Of a stretch of DNA of 64,000 nt, positions 46,916 through 57,945 are shown piece by piece (the stretch's first letter is position 1; each line of letters begins with the position of its first letter). Under the pieces are notes generated by a model, which saw nothing but the letters and a program-made list of their open reading frames with translations, ran no database searches and was not told the DNA's origin. The position numbers and the translations under genes were made by a program. The DNA comes from Diplonema papillatum (lineage: Eukaryota; Euglenozoa; Diplonemea; Diplonemida; Diplonemidae). The stretch covers positions 62,001-126,000 of the forward strand of contig JAPJBO010000383.1 in NCBI GenBank assembly GCA_030068145.1. The letters run 5' to 3'.

Positions 46916-47326
46916 ATGCGGCGTGCCCGCGCCCTGCTGGCCGCGGGGAAGAAGCCGTTCTACATCACGACCGCGATCAACTACACGAACGGGCCCCCGC
47001 ACATTGGGCACGCGTACGAGGCGGTGCTGGCCGACGTGTGCGCGAGGTACAAGCGGGCGCAGGGGGAGCATGTCTTCTTCCTGACGGGCAGCGACGAGCA
47101 CGGCCAGAAGATCGCGAACCGGGCGAAGGAGGAGGGCGTCGAGCCGGCGGAGTACTGCGAGCGGTGGGTCGCCGCGTTCCGCGCGCTCAACGAGAAGCTC
47201 CGCGTCACGAACGACTGCTACATCCGCACGACAGACCCGCGCCACGCGGAGGTGTGTCGGGCGCTGTGGCGGAAGTGCTGGGAAAACGACGACGTCTACC
47301 TGTCCGACTACGTCGTGCTACAATGA
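46916..47326 (+). pseudogene. Truncated duplicate of methionyl-tRNA synthetase 5' end
   Basis: From ATG 46916 the sequence is nearly identical to 47731-48132: the N-terminal catalytic domain including HIGH and SDEHGQK. The match ends abruptly after TCCGACTACGTC. Three vector-like codons and a TGA at 47324 follow, giving 136 residues. It lacks KMSKS and cannot be a synthetase. The near-identity suggests a recent segmental duplication together with family D. Confidence 0.92.
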
Positions 47327-47705
47327 ACGCAAGGATTCGCGGCGATACTCAGGTGACGAATACTAACCACTCCGGTGACTACCTCTTCGCACGCACCGAG
47401 TCGTGAGGAGGTGACGCAACTTACGGAGTACCGAGCGCGCGTTTAGCGTTCGGGCTCATTTCTCAGAAAATCTGATCTTGGGGAAGGGTACAAGGGTGAA
47501 GCTGGGGTTAAAGAGGGTGCGCCCGAGTCATACCCAAATGGTGGGTGTGCTACAACCAAAACGCGTGTAAAGCCACACCCGAAACGCGGGTGGGACACCC
47601 CCTTTCTTAGCTCCAGCTTTACCTCCAGCTTCTGAGGTTGGACTCCACCGTGGAGGGAAGCGAGAGTTTTCCTTCACATAATACTGATGTAAACTAGGCC
47701 GGGGA
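47325..47705 (+). repeat. Dispersed repeat family D, copy upstream of intact MetRS
   Basis: AACGCAAGGATTCGCGGCGA, GACTACCTCTTCGCACG, CTTAGCTCCAGCTTTACCTC and AACTAGGCCGGGGAGG match the upstream unit. It contains inverted GGGTGTG/CACACCC words around 47545-47585. It directly precedes the MetRS ATG and so includes its promoter region. Confidence 0.8.
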
Positions 47706-47730
47706 GGCGAGGGGGGGTGAAGGAGTCCGG

Positions 47731-49368
47731 ATGCGGAGTGCCCGCGCCCTGCTGGCCGCGGGGAAGAAGCCATTCTACATCACGACCGCGATCAACTACA
47801 CGAACGGGCCGCCGCACATTGGGCACGCGTACGAGGCGGTGCTGGCCGACGTGTGCGCGAGGTACAAGCGGGCGCAGGGGGAGCATGTCTTCTTCCTGAC
47901 GGGCAGCGACGAGCACGGCCAGAAGATCGCGAACCGGGCGAAGGAGGAGGGCGTCGAGCCGGCGGAGTACTGCGAGCGGTGGGTCGCCGCGTTCCGCGCG
48001 CTCAACGAGAAGCTCCGCGTCACGAACGACTGCTACATCCGCACGACAGACCCGCGCCACGCGGAGGTGTGCCGGGCGCTGTGGCGGAAGTGCTGGGAAA
48101 ACGACGACGTGTACCTGTCCGACTACGTCGGGTGGTACAACGAGCGAGAGGAGTCCTTCGTCAGTCCGACCGACGCGAAGGCGACCGACTTCAAGGACGC
48201 CGCCACCGGAACGCCCCTAAAGCAGGTCTCGGAGCGCTGCTACTTCTTCCGCCTCGAGCGGCATAGGGCAGCGGTGCTCGCAGCCATAGAGCAAGACTCG
48301 CTCAGAATCACGCCGCAGAAGGCACGGGACGAGGTGCTCGGCATGCTTTCGAAGCCGCTGAACGACCTCTGCATCTCGCGCTCCGCGTGCACGTGGGGCG
48401 TACCGCTGCCGGAGGACATTTCCGAGCCGGGGCACGTCATGTACGTGTGGTTCGACGCGTTGGCGAACTACCTGTCGGGGCCCCTCTTGCGCCAGTTCGA
48501 CGGGGCCGGCGGGGCGCCGCCGCTGCTGCTGGGGGGGGCCCTCCCGTGCTGGCCGGCGGACGTGCACGTCATCGGGAAGGACATCGCGCGGTTCCACTGC
48601 ATCTACTGGCCGGCGGTGCTGGCGAGCGCCGGGCTGCCGCTCCCGAGGGAGATCGTCACGCACGGGTTCGTGACCGACGCCGCCGGGAGCAAGATGAGCA
48701 AGTCGATCGGCAACGTGTCGTGCCCGACGGCGGCGTGCCAATCCTTCCCGCCGGACAGCTTCCGGTCGTTCCTGTGTTCGGAGGCGGTGCCGGGTGCGGA
48801 CGTAAAGTTCTCCGCCGAGCTGCTGGCGGCGCACCACAACTCAGTCCTCGCCCCCGTCCTGGGCAACCTCGCCCAGCGTGCCGCAGCATTGTGCAAGAAG
48901 CTGACGGCTTCGCGAATCCCGGACACACAGGGGCCGGCGCCTCTATGCGAGCACTCGACCCCGTTTTCGGTCAGCGCCGTCTGCGCGGCCTACTCCGCCG
49001 CCATGTCCTCGCACGAGCTGAAGGCTGCGCAGGCTGTCGCTTTGGACGCGTGCAGGGCGACCAACAAGTGGCTCACGCTCGCCGAGCCATGGAAGCTGCA
49101 GGCGGCCGAATCCCTTGCGCTTCGCGGCGCGCTGGTGCGCACCCTCGCGGAAGCCGTGTGCGTCGTGGCCCACCTCCTCGAGCCGTTCTTGCCGGGCGTT
49201 GCGGACGCGATCCTACACAAATTCTCCGCCCCGCGCACGCCGCTGCCGCAGCTCGCAACCAAAACCTTCCTCGACATCCTCGCCCCGGGTTCCCCTCTGC
49301 AAGGCGGGGACCTGTGGGCTACCGGGGAGAAAACCTTGTTCCCCAAAGTAGAGGCGACCAGTGCTTGA
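47731..49368 (+). CDS. Methionyl-tRNA synthetase, bacterial/organellar type
   Basis: Intronless, 545 residues. Charges tRNA-Met with methionine. Class I signatures are intact: FYITTAINYTNGPPHIGHAY with HIGH at 29-32, LTGSDEHGQKI (56-66), and KMSKSIGN (321-328). The connective region (WENDDVYLSDYVGWYNERE, about 122-140) lacks the Cys pairs of zinc-binding synthetases, as in many short bacterial and mitochondrial forms. The anticodon-binding helical domain follows (about 350-520). Length fits the organellar class, so a mitochondrial or plastid role is likely, but a clear targeting peptide is not seen: the N-terminus MRSARALLAAGKK is short and basic. The start could be extended by an unseen upstream exon. 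Fragments of the 3' end follow downstream. Confidence 0.93.
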   Translation: MRSARALLAAGKKPFYITTAINYTNGPPHIGHAYEAVLADVCARYKRAQGEHVFFLTGSDEHGQKIANRAKEEGVEPAEYCERWVAAFRALNEKLRVTNDCYIRTTDPRHAEVCRALWRKCWENDDVYLSDYVGWYNEREESFVSPTDAKATDFKDAATGTPLKQVSERCYFFRLERHRAAVLAAIEQDSLRITPQKARDEVLGMLSKPLNDLCISRSACTWGVPLPEDISEPGHVMYVWFDALANYLSGPLLRQFDGAGGAPPLLLGGALPCWPADVHVIGKDIARFHCIYWPAVLASAGLPLPREIVTHGFVTDAAGSKMSKSIGNVSCPTAACQSFPPDSFRSFLCSEAVPGADVKFSAELLAAHHNSVLAPVLGNLAQRAAALCKKLTASRIPDTQGPAPLCEHSTPFSVSAVCAAYSAAMSSHELKAAQAVALDACRATNKWLTLAEPWKLQAAESLALRGALVRTLAEAVCVVAHLLEPFLPGVADAILHKFSAPRTPLPQLATKTFLDILAPGSPLQGGDLWATGEKTLFPKVEATSA

Positions 49369-49399
49369 AACAATCACGACACCTGGAGGGGATGACCTT

Positions 49400-50135
49400 G
49401 TGGCAGCAGTGGCAACCGAGTCTGTCTGCCAAAGCTATCATCCGCAGCCGGCAACGTCGCGTGCCCAGCGGCGGTGTGCCTATTGTTCCCGCCGGACAGT
49501 TCCTGTGTTAAGAGGCGGCGCCAGGCGCGGACGCCAGGTTTTCCGCCGAGCTGCTGGCGGCCCATCACAACTCAGGGCCACCAACGAGTGACTCTCGCTC
49601 GCCTAGCCGTGGAAGCGCTGCAAGCAACCCGAGTCGCTCGCGCTTCGCGGCGCGCTGGTGCGCAGCCTCGCGGAAGCCGTGTGCGTCGTGGCCCACCTCC
49701 TCGAGCCGTTCGCCGTTCTTGCCGGGCGTTGCGGACGCGATCCTGCACAAGTTTTTTGCCCCGCGCACGCCGCTGCCGCAGCTCGCAACCAAAAAACTTT
49801 CCTCGACATCCTCGCCCCGGGTTCCTCTCTGCAAGGCGGGGACCTGTGGGCTACCGGGGAGAAAACCTTGTTCCCCAAAGTAGAAGCAACAAGTTCTTGA
49901 AACAACCAGGACATCTGGAGGGGATGACCTTGTGGCAGCAGTGGCAACCGAGTCGAGTCTGTCTCGAAGCTGTCATTCGCAGCTTCCGGTCGATCCTGTG
50001 CTCGGGGTGCCAGGCGCAGACGTCAGCTTCTCCGCTTTGCTGCTGGCCGTCCACCACAACCCAGGGCCACCAACAAGTGGCGCTCACGCTTGCCGAGCCG
50101 TGGAAGCTGCAGGCGGCCGAATCCTGTGGAAGTGA
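49400..50135 (+). pseudogene. Two degraded tandem copies of the MetRS 3' end
   Basis: 49440-49905 repeats scattered blocks of the gene (CCGCCGAGCTGCTGGCGGC, GGAAGCCGTGTGCGTCGTGG, CTGTGGGCTACCGGGGAGAA) through the stop region (GTAGAAGCAACAAGTTCTTG). It then repeats the 3' flank GGAGGGGATGACCTTGTGGC. A second, shorter copy follows (49906-50135). Internal deletions and indels abolish coding. Confidence 0.9.
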
Positions 50136-50921
50136 TCCTCTCCCTTCCTCGACGGCGGTGACTTGTCTGGCTGAGGCCGGAGAGAGAAGGAGAGACGTTG
50201 TTACCCAGACGCGAGGCAGCGAGCAATCAGTGAAGGGAAGGTTCTCTCGACGAAGCCCTCTGCGTCGTGAGACATTTTGAGTATTTACTTTTGCAAGGGA
50301 GGTGATCCATGCGCCACCGAGGGGTGAAAACGTAAATCGATCGACGCGTCGACTGGTGCTCAGTTTTTTAACTCGTCCGAACCCCGGGCCCACACTAGCC
50401 GACCCTCGGGAGTTGTTCGCACTCTCAGTCAGAGCCGTTCACGTGTCTCTACGGCTCCTTTCGATTTGTGAAACCGATCTTGAACACGAGTCACGTACGT
50501 ACATGTACTGTAAGCGTACGCAAAAGCAAGCACATTGTATGCACCGGGAAAGGTCTGCGGCTCTAGAGATTTGCACGAGGGTGAAAAGTCGAGCCTGCTT
50601 TGCCGTTCATGAGCGCTGAAAGAGTTTCTCAAGGGAGACGAGAGCGCGTGCGGAGCCCCTCGAAGAATAGCTGACTGGACCTCTTGGAGGTAGCGCTGCT
50701 TGATTGCGGGAGTCGGGTTTACTGAACTTTCGCACCTGCCCTGAATATGACACAGGTAAATGCAGTGGGAAAACGATCAACCGGCACGCACAAACTTTTT
50801 GTCAAGAGCCGCTACTCAACTTTTCTCCTCTTCCAGGGGGGTGGTCAAACAAGAGGGAATAGCTTAAAAAAAGAGAGATCCCCCCCCCCCCCCACGTGAG
50901 TGCCCCACGACAAATGAGGAA
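50136..50921. other. Intergenic stretch
   Basis: A family B 3' scrap lies at 50748-50795 (GGGAAAACGATCAACCGGCA) and a poly-C run at 50881-50893 just before the next gene. No gene recognised. Confidence 0.5.
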
Positions 50922-51568
50922 ATGCCTTCCCGACCAAGCCAGCCGCCCGCCGCGAATTTGAAGGAGCTGCAGGATGCTCTCGTCGGGCTGTGGCACGCGG
51001 TGTACAACCAGTGCAGCAAGGGCAACATCCGCATGATCCCGGAGCTGGTCGCGAAGCTGCAGCAGTGCACGATGCTCACGGCCAAAGGCACGGTTCGGAT
51101 GTCGTGGGGGAACGTTTGCCACCGCCGGCCCCTCCCCTTCATACTGAAAGCCCTCATCGACGCTTCGCCCGCCGCTCCCATATCCGAACTCGATTTGTCG
51201 GACAACCAAGCTGGCGACGAACACGTCAAGCTGCTCGTCACCTACGTCGCCAACTCGAAGCACCTCCAGCACCTTGACCTCTCCGGGTCCTCGTTCAGCC
51301 CCGCCGGAATTGAGGCGATCCGCAAGGTTGCCAGGGATAAAAGCGTCTACATCATCGGCCTGACCGCGCCCGCCAAGCTGGGCACCTTCGCCGACAGCAA
51401 CCGCGGCGGCCGGCCCCGCCAGCAGCAGCAGCAGCAGCAGAAAGGGCACCGGCAGCAGCACGAGCAGGCCCCGAGCACGCAGACCTCGCTGCACGCGTCG
51501 CCGCAGCGGCTGCTGACGTCGAAGGATGTCAACGGGGTCCCGCGGTACGCGACCGCCGGGAAGAATTC
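50922..51568 (+). CDS. LRR/RRM-like protein, exon 1 (N-terminal leucine-rich repeats)
   Basis: ATG at 50922; residues 1-215 plus two bases of codon 216. Residues about 15-150 hold helical segments and ribonuclease-inhibitor-type leucine-rich repeats: ISELDLSDNQAGDEHVKLL and LQHLDLSGSSFSPAGIEAI. A Gln-rich stretch (about 165-185) follows. The exon ends AAGAATTC before GTATGC at 51569. Joining to 54739 keeps the frame (TC+G, Ser216). The whole deduced protein is 1429 residues from five exons (647 + 2149 + 560 + 858 + 76 = 4290 bases). This first join spans a 3.2-kb intron holding a transposon and is the least certain; exon 1 could instead be a separate gene. Confidence 0.65.
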
Positions 51569-52225
51569 GTATGCTGGCGCTTTTCTTTTTGGCACTAACA
51601 ATCAGTGCAGTCAGGCTCGACCGCTCGACCGGTCAAGTCACTTTCCGAAAAAAACTTTTTTTTTTTTTGGACAGGAATTTGCCACAACTTTTTTTTGCAC
51701 TGGTGAATACAGGTCAAAATCCATCCTATGCCAGAAAAAAAATTTCCCACGCTACGCGTGGGAAAACAACATGTGGTGTTTTAGAGTAAATGTTCGTTTG
51801 AAACTCTGGGTTTTAGCTGAAACGGGCAGTCTCACAAAGTTAGTACACTGTCGTGCTTCAGTAGTAGGACGGCTTAATACGACTTTTCCAATAGCTTCGC
51901 TTGTGAATCATTAGTGCCATGAACAGGTCGACAACCCAGGTTCACTGTCACATCGTCCATCATACAAAAGATGGGCCCAGAGTGACGAGTTTCGGGGTTG
52001 CCGTGGAGTCTTCAGATGCCTGAGGCAATGGAACACTGTTTTGGTTTTGTAGGTGGGCCTCATTATGACTGCTGTGACCTTGGCATGTGCCTTCGTGGGT
52101 GTGCTGCTGCTTCACCACCTTCTTGTAGACCCCAGTAGTCTCTGTATTCTGGCTGCAGCCGAACATACTGCAATCCAGGAGTTGGTGAGTGGAGTTGGGA
52201 ATCCAAAGCTTTCAATCCGACCGGC

Positions 52226-52440
52226 CGGTGACTGCACTGCTAACAATCTTGCGGGTTGTCCTTCAATGTATTGTGCAGGCTAAAAAGACGTAGGCAGCGT
52301 CTTTTGGTGGTTGAACAGAATTCCTTACCTGAATATACACAGGGTAAATACAAGTGGGACAACGATCACCCGGCAAGCACAAACAAAAGCACCTGCCCTG
52401 CTTTGAGGAGGAAATACTCGAGGAGGCCGCCAGTTAGGTC
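52226..52440 (+). repeat. Composite of dispersed repeats B and A
   Basis: A full family B unit (CTAACAATCTTGCGGGTTGT to GCAAGCACAAACAAA) runs directly into the start of a family A unit (AGCACCTGCCCTGCTTTGAG, CTCGAGGAGGCCGCCAGTTA). Confidence 0.85.
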
Positions 52441-52805
52441 TGCATCCGGCTCTGATTGTGGAGTTGTCTCCAGCTGCGCAACAAGGGTTGTAACGGAACG
52501 CGCCGTAGTACACGGTGGACCGGTCAAGGGCTGGTGCGGTCAATGACCGCACCACGCTGACCGCAATAATGTTGACCGGTACCTTGCGGTCATTGACGGT
52601 AGGGTACTGGTCATTGACCGCACCCATGCGGTCATTGACCGCACCCATGCGGTCATTGACCGCAACATTGCGGTCAATAACCGGTACTTATGAAAGTTTG
52701 CAAGGTAAAATAGGCAGCAAAGTGTACCCACGCAAGGCCTAATTCTCGAAGTACGCACTTACAACTATACGTACCCCCCCCCGTGTAAGTGGCTCACCGT
52801 TTTTA

Positions 52806-52858
52806 CCCGTGAAAGCGTCTCAAACCGACCTCGCAGAGGAGTGAGACACTTTCACGGG
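52806..52858. repeat. Hairpin with 17-bp arms
   Basis: CCCGTGAAAGCGTCTCA and TGAGACACTTTCACGGG pair with one mismatch around a 19-base loop. A C-run and GTGTAAGTGGCTCAC precede it, similar in style to the array at 60195. Confidence 0.85.
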
Positions 52859-53060
52859 CAGCTGACAGTTTTTTGATTGGCAACGAGCCTGGTGGCGTAG
52901 CTCTCTCAAACGATGCGACGGTGAGCCCGTGCGAAGAAAGACACGGGACGCCACGCACCTTTCCATCGTGACGATGTAAAACCCAAGGTTGACTGTCGAT
53001 GTCGATGTTGCGGGTCCTCGCTCGCCTTCCGCTGCTTCCGGCAGAACGAGCACCACGCTC

Positions 53061-53327
53061 TCACGCTTCGCCTGTCTCGGCGCTGACGCGGGGCCCTCCG
53101 GCTCCGCTTTCCTCTTCTTCGTCGTTGATTCTTCTCCTCGCCACGGCCGCCCGGTGGTGCCCTTTCCTGCAGCAGTGCCCGCGTCTCCTACTCCTCAGGT
53201 CGGCGTGTTTCTTGCAGCTGTCGCACGTCGGCATCTCATGGTCGAGACATCGGTGGTGATGGTTGCGACAGCATTCCGTTGTCGTCTTACAGGTGGTGCA
53301 CTGCGTCATCCGGTGCTCGGCACACAT
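53061..53327 (-). CDS. Hypothetical Cys/His-rich protein inside the TIR element
   Basis: An 88-codon minus-strand frame beginning MCAEHRMTQCTTC. It has a dense cluster of metal-ligand residues, C-x2-C-x5-CC followed by an HHH/C/H group and C-x2-C-x2-H, in the first 45 residues; an Arg-rich and acidic tail follows. The cluster suggests zinc binding. It may be a remnant of a longer frame entering from the right, since a partly overlapping minus-strand frame runs from 53958. Not recognised as a known family; real coding status uncertain. Confidence 0.3.
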   Translation of the reverse strand: MCAEHRMTQCTTCKTTTECCRNHHHRCLDHEMPTCDSCKKHADLRSRRRGHCCRKGHHRAAVARRRINDEEEESGAGGPRVSAETGEA

Positions 53328-53589
53328 TTCCGCTCACCCCACTTTTCGTGTCGGGAAATCCCTTCCGGTACGAGCCACGGGTCTCCTCCGACAACGGCCG
53401 ACTTCTTGCCCTTCTTCTTCTCCGTGGTGTCGTCGAAGGCCGTCCATCTCGCTGCACGCTCCGCCCTCTCTCTTCTGTACGTCGGGAAAAGGTCCATCCC
53501 CCACGCCTCGCCTTCAGCTGCGTCTCAAAGACCCCCATCGTCTCCTCGCCGCCGCGGAAAATTGGCCTCATCTCGTAGCCCGTTGGGCT

Positions 53590-53660
53590 CCCGGGCGTCG
53601 GCCGTCCTACTGGGAATTGGAAGAAATAGGACTTCAGGTCCCGAGCAGTTGTTGGTACTC
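53590..53660 (-). mobile_element. RT2-type reverse-transcriptase scrap
   Basis: On the minus strand it encodes DLKSYFFQFPVG, RT motif A. About 38 bases match RT2 at 27397-27434 with two or three differences. The flanking coding pattern decays quickly on both sides. Confidence 0.6.
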
Positions 53661-54738
53661 GTGGCCCGGGAAAAGCAGGAGGTTCGGGCCCGAGATCCCA
53701 TCGAGGTGCCGCAGCACGATGCGGACAGAGGAGCGGCAACGAGTCCGCACCGCCCCTTGCCACATCAAAGCCTGGGCGGCGGCCGTCGGCCAAGCTCCCC
53801 AGGCAGTGATCTGGTCTGCCAGGTTCTTCGGCGGCGACGGCACCGAGTCCAGAAAAATCTGAAAACTCGTTAAAACCGTCCGGGTGGCAGCTGAGTGATG
53901 GCCGCCGCCCAAGCTGCGCCATGTACTGCGCCATCTGCAGGGGGTCGTCGGTGTTCACCCCTGAGACCGATAAAGCTGTCCCCTTTGGCTCTGATCTTCA
54001 CCCGTCGATGAAGATTCGGAGGACATTACACAGGTGCAGGTGTGACACCCGCAAAATGGACTGCACAGTTCACCCGGTGCTGGAGCACACCGTGTGATTG
54101 TGACCTCAGAAATCCCACCAAAAAGCCCTGTATGTGACACCCAACATACCTTTTCTCCAACCAGCGTTTCTGACCCCCGAAACGCAGAAGCACGTTTACC
54201 AGAAAAGAGAGAGACCGAAACCGGGTGATTTTCAACCCAAAAAGGCAGGAATCCTTGTGGCTTACCACAGGATACGTTCAATGACCGCAACCTTGCGGTC
54301 ATTGACCGCAAGGTATGCGGTCAATGACCGCATAACTTTCTCAGATGACCGGTCAAAAACTGACCGGTCAAACATGCGGTCATGACCATGACCGGTCCAC
54401 CGTGTAGGAGGGTCAAAGAATGGCAGTGGTCTTTGACAGCCAGTCGCGTGTCAACGTGTACCTGTTCTTATTCGACCCCCCCCCCCCCCTTTAATTTCGC
54501 TAGCTCAAGTGTTGGTCGCAAGAACCCCGGAATTGATCAGACACAATAGTCGGCTGAGACACACACTCAAGCACACGTACTGCCACTACCGCAGATACGA
54601 TACGCATACTAGTTTACGATACCGTAAAGGAACGAAAGATGTTGACAATGGTCACCCGGAGACTTCAACACCCTGGATCCCCAAGCGAACTTATACTCTA
54701 AAAAAAAACAGAGAACGGACGGTTGGGTCTTTTGACAG

Positions 54739-56887
54739 GCTACCGCATGGGCTGTCGCCCATCGGGAAGGCAAGCGCCGGGGCTGCGTCTGACGGTTCGT
54801 TCACCGCCGCGTCGGAGAAGTCCGACACGCACAACGAGGAGCCCCTGTCGACGGAAGCCGTCGACTCGCTACAGAGGCAGGTCGACCGCCGGGTGAAGGA
54901 CCTCGGCCTCCACCACGCCGGGCAGCTCGAGCCGGCCCGAGACGCGCTCCTGAGGGAGCTCCGCCTCGAGAAGCCCGCCGCCCCGCGCACTTCGGCGCAC
55001 CACAACAACAGCAACCACAACAAGGACTCGCCGGCGCCGACGCCGACGTCAGCCTCCGCGAAGCAAGCCGCTCCCCCCGGTCCACCTGCACGCAGCGACT
55101 CGCATCGACACTCGTACACCAGCACACCCCCCGCGGATGCGCTACCAGCACCGGACGGTCCTAATGTGAGGGAGAACAACGACGACGCAAAGTGGGCACC
55201 GCCGCTCGCAGTAGTAGTGCCGCGCGAAGCCGGGTTCGCGGCGTTTCGGTACAGCGGCGACGCGAGCCAAGACGCGCCGGTGTTCCAGCAGCGGGGCGCC
55301 GACGACAGCGGGGGGCGCCCGGCGACGGCCGGCGGCGGCTACCATCAGAATTACGGGGGGATCCCAGCGGTGTCGGGGCAGCAGGGCGACGGCGGGGTGT
55401 GGGGCCGCGCCGATGACCCATCGCCGCGGCGCGGCGCCGAACGGCACCCGGCGGCCGAAGAGCAGCGGAGCCACTGGCAGAGTGTCAACCCCGACGCGTC
55501 GTGCTCGACGGCCGCAGGCCCCGACAGCTACACGCGGCTGTCGCTGCGGCTGCGGATGCGCGATGCTTCGCCGGAGCGCGCGCACTCCGCAGCCGCCGCC
55601 TCGGCCCTGGTCCCGCACACGTCTTCTCCCTACCGAGGAGACTCTCCCGTGCGCAACGCACACGCCGTCTCCGCGAAGTCGCACGTCAGCGCCGTCCGGT
55701 CTGCGTCCGCATCCCACCCCGACAACGTCGCGGCGCCGGTGGATCCGGAGGATGTGTTCGACATCGCGCAGGCGGCGCCGCCCGAGGCGATCGTGCGGGA
55801 CCTCTCGAAAATGCGGCTGGCGACGGTCGAGTACACGGACCTCTCGAAGATCTCGGTGCTCATCCTCCGCGACAACGACCTCGAATCGCTGTGCAACCTG
55901 CCGCCGACGCTGACGCGCCTCGACGTCAGCGGCAACAGGCTAGCCGTCCTCGACGGGCTGGCCAGCTGCCCGCAGCTGGAGGTGCTCAACGTGCGCCGGA
56001 ATCGGCTGTCGTCGGCAGGGGCGGGGCTCGCGGGGAGCCGGAAGATGAAGATCCTGCTGCTGGGGTGGAACCGCATCCGGAAGGTCGAAGGCCTCGAGCA
56101 CCTGGTGGACCTCGCGTTCTTGGACCTGAGCCACAACGAGCTCGCGTCGCCCGCGTCCCTCCGGACGCTGTCGCTGAACACCTCGCTCCGGAAGCTCGCC
56201 CTCCGCGGCAACCCGATTGCGCACCCGTCGGGTCGCCGGCGGCTGTGCGCGACCTACTTTCCAGAGGGCACCAGCCCCACCGAAATCGAGGCGATCTTCG
56301 CGCCGTTCGGGTCCGTCGACTCGGTCGCGATCGCCGCAAAAACCAAGCCGAAGCCGGCCGCTGCCGGCGGCGGCGGCGGCGGCGGAGGGCAGCTCGCAGC
56401 GGCGTTCGTGACGTTCTCGTCGGCGGAAAACCGCGCGAAGCGGTGCGCCGCCTCGCTGGCCGCGGCGCTGTCGCAGTCCCTCCGCGACCCCCAGCCCCAC
56501 CACCTTCCCTTCGAGTCGATCTCCGCCGAGAGCTGCAAGCGCGGGAAGCTGACGCTGCACGCCGTGGCCCCCGACCTCGGGAAAGACGCTCTCCAGCACC
56601 TGATCGCCGGGCACGGCGCGCCCGACGCCGTCGACGTGGCGCCGGCGCGGTGGTGCTTCCGCGAGAAAACGGGGGCCTGGGCGCTTTTCGACGCGGAGCA
56701 CTCGCCGAAGCTCGACGGCGCGTGCGCCCGCGGCGGCGCGTGCAAAGTCGCCGAGTTCGTCGTCCGGTTCCCGAGGCCGCGAGGCGACCCGGGGCAGGCG
56801 GAGGGGAGCGCTGGGTCGTTCCTCGCCGGGCTCGACGGGGCGCCGGTGCCGACGGCCGAGCGGCAGCTGAGCGCGACGCTGTGCGAG
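54739..56887 (+). CDS. LRR/RRM-like protein, exon 2 (disordered region, LRRs, RRM-like)
   Basis: The acceptor is TTTTGACAG ending at 54738. Encodes residues 217-932. The first part is Ser/His/Pro-rich and probably disordered, with one charged helix (STEAVDSLQRQVDRRVKDL). From about residue 585 come SDS22-like leucine-rich repeats: ISVLILRDNDLESL, LTRLDVSGNRLAVLDGL, LEVLNVRRNRLSS, LAFLDLSHNELAS and LRKLALRGNPIAHP. After them, about 727-797, EIEAIFAPFGSVDSVAIAAK, a Gly run and AAAFVTFSSAENRAKRC follow the spacing of an RRM's first strand-helix and RNP1-like strand. The exon ends CTGTGCGAG before GTTTTT at 56888. Low-complexity Gly and Ala runs suggest replication slippage. Confidence 0.78.
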
Positions 56888-56897
56888 GTTTTTTTTT

Positions 56898-57095
56898 CTT
56901 TTTGTATAAGCACCTGCTTTGTAGGAAATACTTGAGGAGGCTGCCAGTTGCAAAAGATCAAAGGAGGTAAATGTGCTGTAGCCCACACGAAACACAGGCG
57001 TTAGCGTTCAACAAAAAAGACCCATTTTGTAGTTGTATTGTTTCTCCCCCTCTAGCCTCCTTCGAAGTAAGCACAAGGCAGCCCCTCGAGTATTT
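56898..57095 (+). repeat. Dispersed repeat family A, starts 10 bases after a donor site
   Basis: CTTTTTGTATAAGCACCTGC, ATACTTGAGGAGGCTGCCAG, AGATCAAAGGAGGTAAATGT and the CTAGCCTCCTTCGAAGTAAG tail. It lies inside intron 2 of the LRR/RRM-like gene. Confidence 0.9.
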
Positions 57096-57460
57096 CTTTT
57101 TCTACCAGGGTTACCCTATCCTACAGAAGGGCCCTGTTGAGGTGTTGAGGTGGGACCTGTCCCTCCAACCATCGCGACATAGAAAGGGCGAAAGAAAACG
57201 GGACAACGAGCGGGTGTTCAGGAAAAGAACCCGCGAGAAGACTGGAGGCAAGAAGTTCCCAAAGACACCAAAGAACTGCAGAGGGCAGCAGTCAGTCCTG
57301 GTTTGTGGTTAACTGACAGGTGCGTCGCGACACCTCCCGATGAAAGCAGCGAAGTATCCTGGGAGTCATCTGTCTCCAGTCCCTCGTGGGGGCCTGGTGC
57401 CTACGTCGACCCTCAACCCCTCCTTTTGTTTCCCACTGCCATTCCATTCGAGGGTTGACG

Positions 57461-57671
<211 letters not shown>

Positions 57672-57693
57672 ACTACTTTTTCTACAAAACGTG

Positions 57694-57815
57694 AAATGTT
57701 GGAGGAAATGAGAAGCTCGTCGTCGGCACTGCGTTCAACGAAAACAACTCTCTCTTCCCATCATCATCATTAGCCGCGGTTGTGCGAGTGACGAGCTCTT
57801 ATTTTTTTCGAGACT
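57694..57815 (+). repeat. Dispersed repeat family E copy 2
   Basis: GTGAAATGTTGGAGGAAATG, AGAAGCTCGTCG, GCGTTCAACGAAAACAAC and TGTGCGAGTGACGAGCTCTT. Confidence 0.75.
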
Positions 57816-57945
57816 GGAGGTCCTATGAACATGCAATGTGAATCGCCTCTATTCGAGCCAACCCGGCTTTAATGTGTGAAAAAGTGTATTGTTTTTGGAC
57901 TGGATAATAGTGCGGAGCAAGCTTTTTCTTACCCTTCCGAAAGGT

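Larger units (their letters stand above)
52511..54404. mobile_element. 1.9-kb TIR element with TA target duplication
   Basis: Perfect 16-base terminal inverted repeats, CACGGTGGACCGGTCA at 52511 and its reverse complement ending at 54404. TA lies immediately outside both ends, as in Tc1/mariner-type insertions. Both subterminal zones (52540-52690 and 54285-54390) are arrays of GCGGTCAATGACCGC palindromes. The interior includes a hairpin (52806-52858), a Cys/His-rich minus-strand frame and a reverse-transcriptase scrap. No transposase was recognised. Confidence 0.8.
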
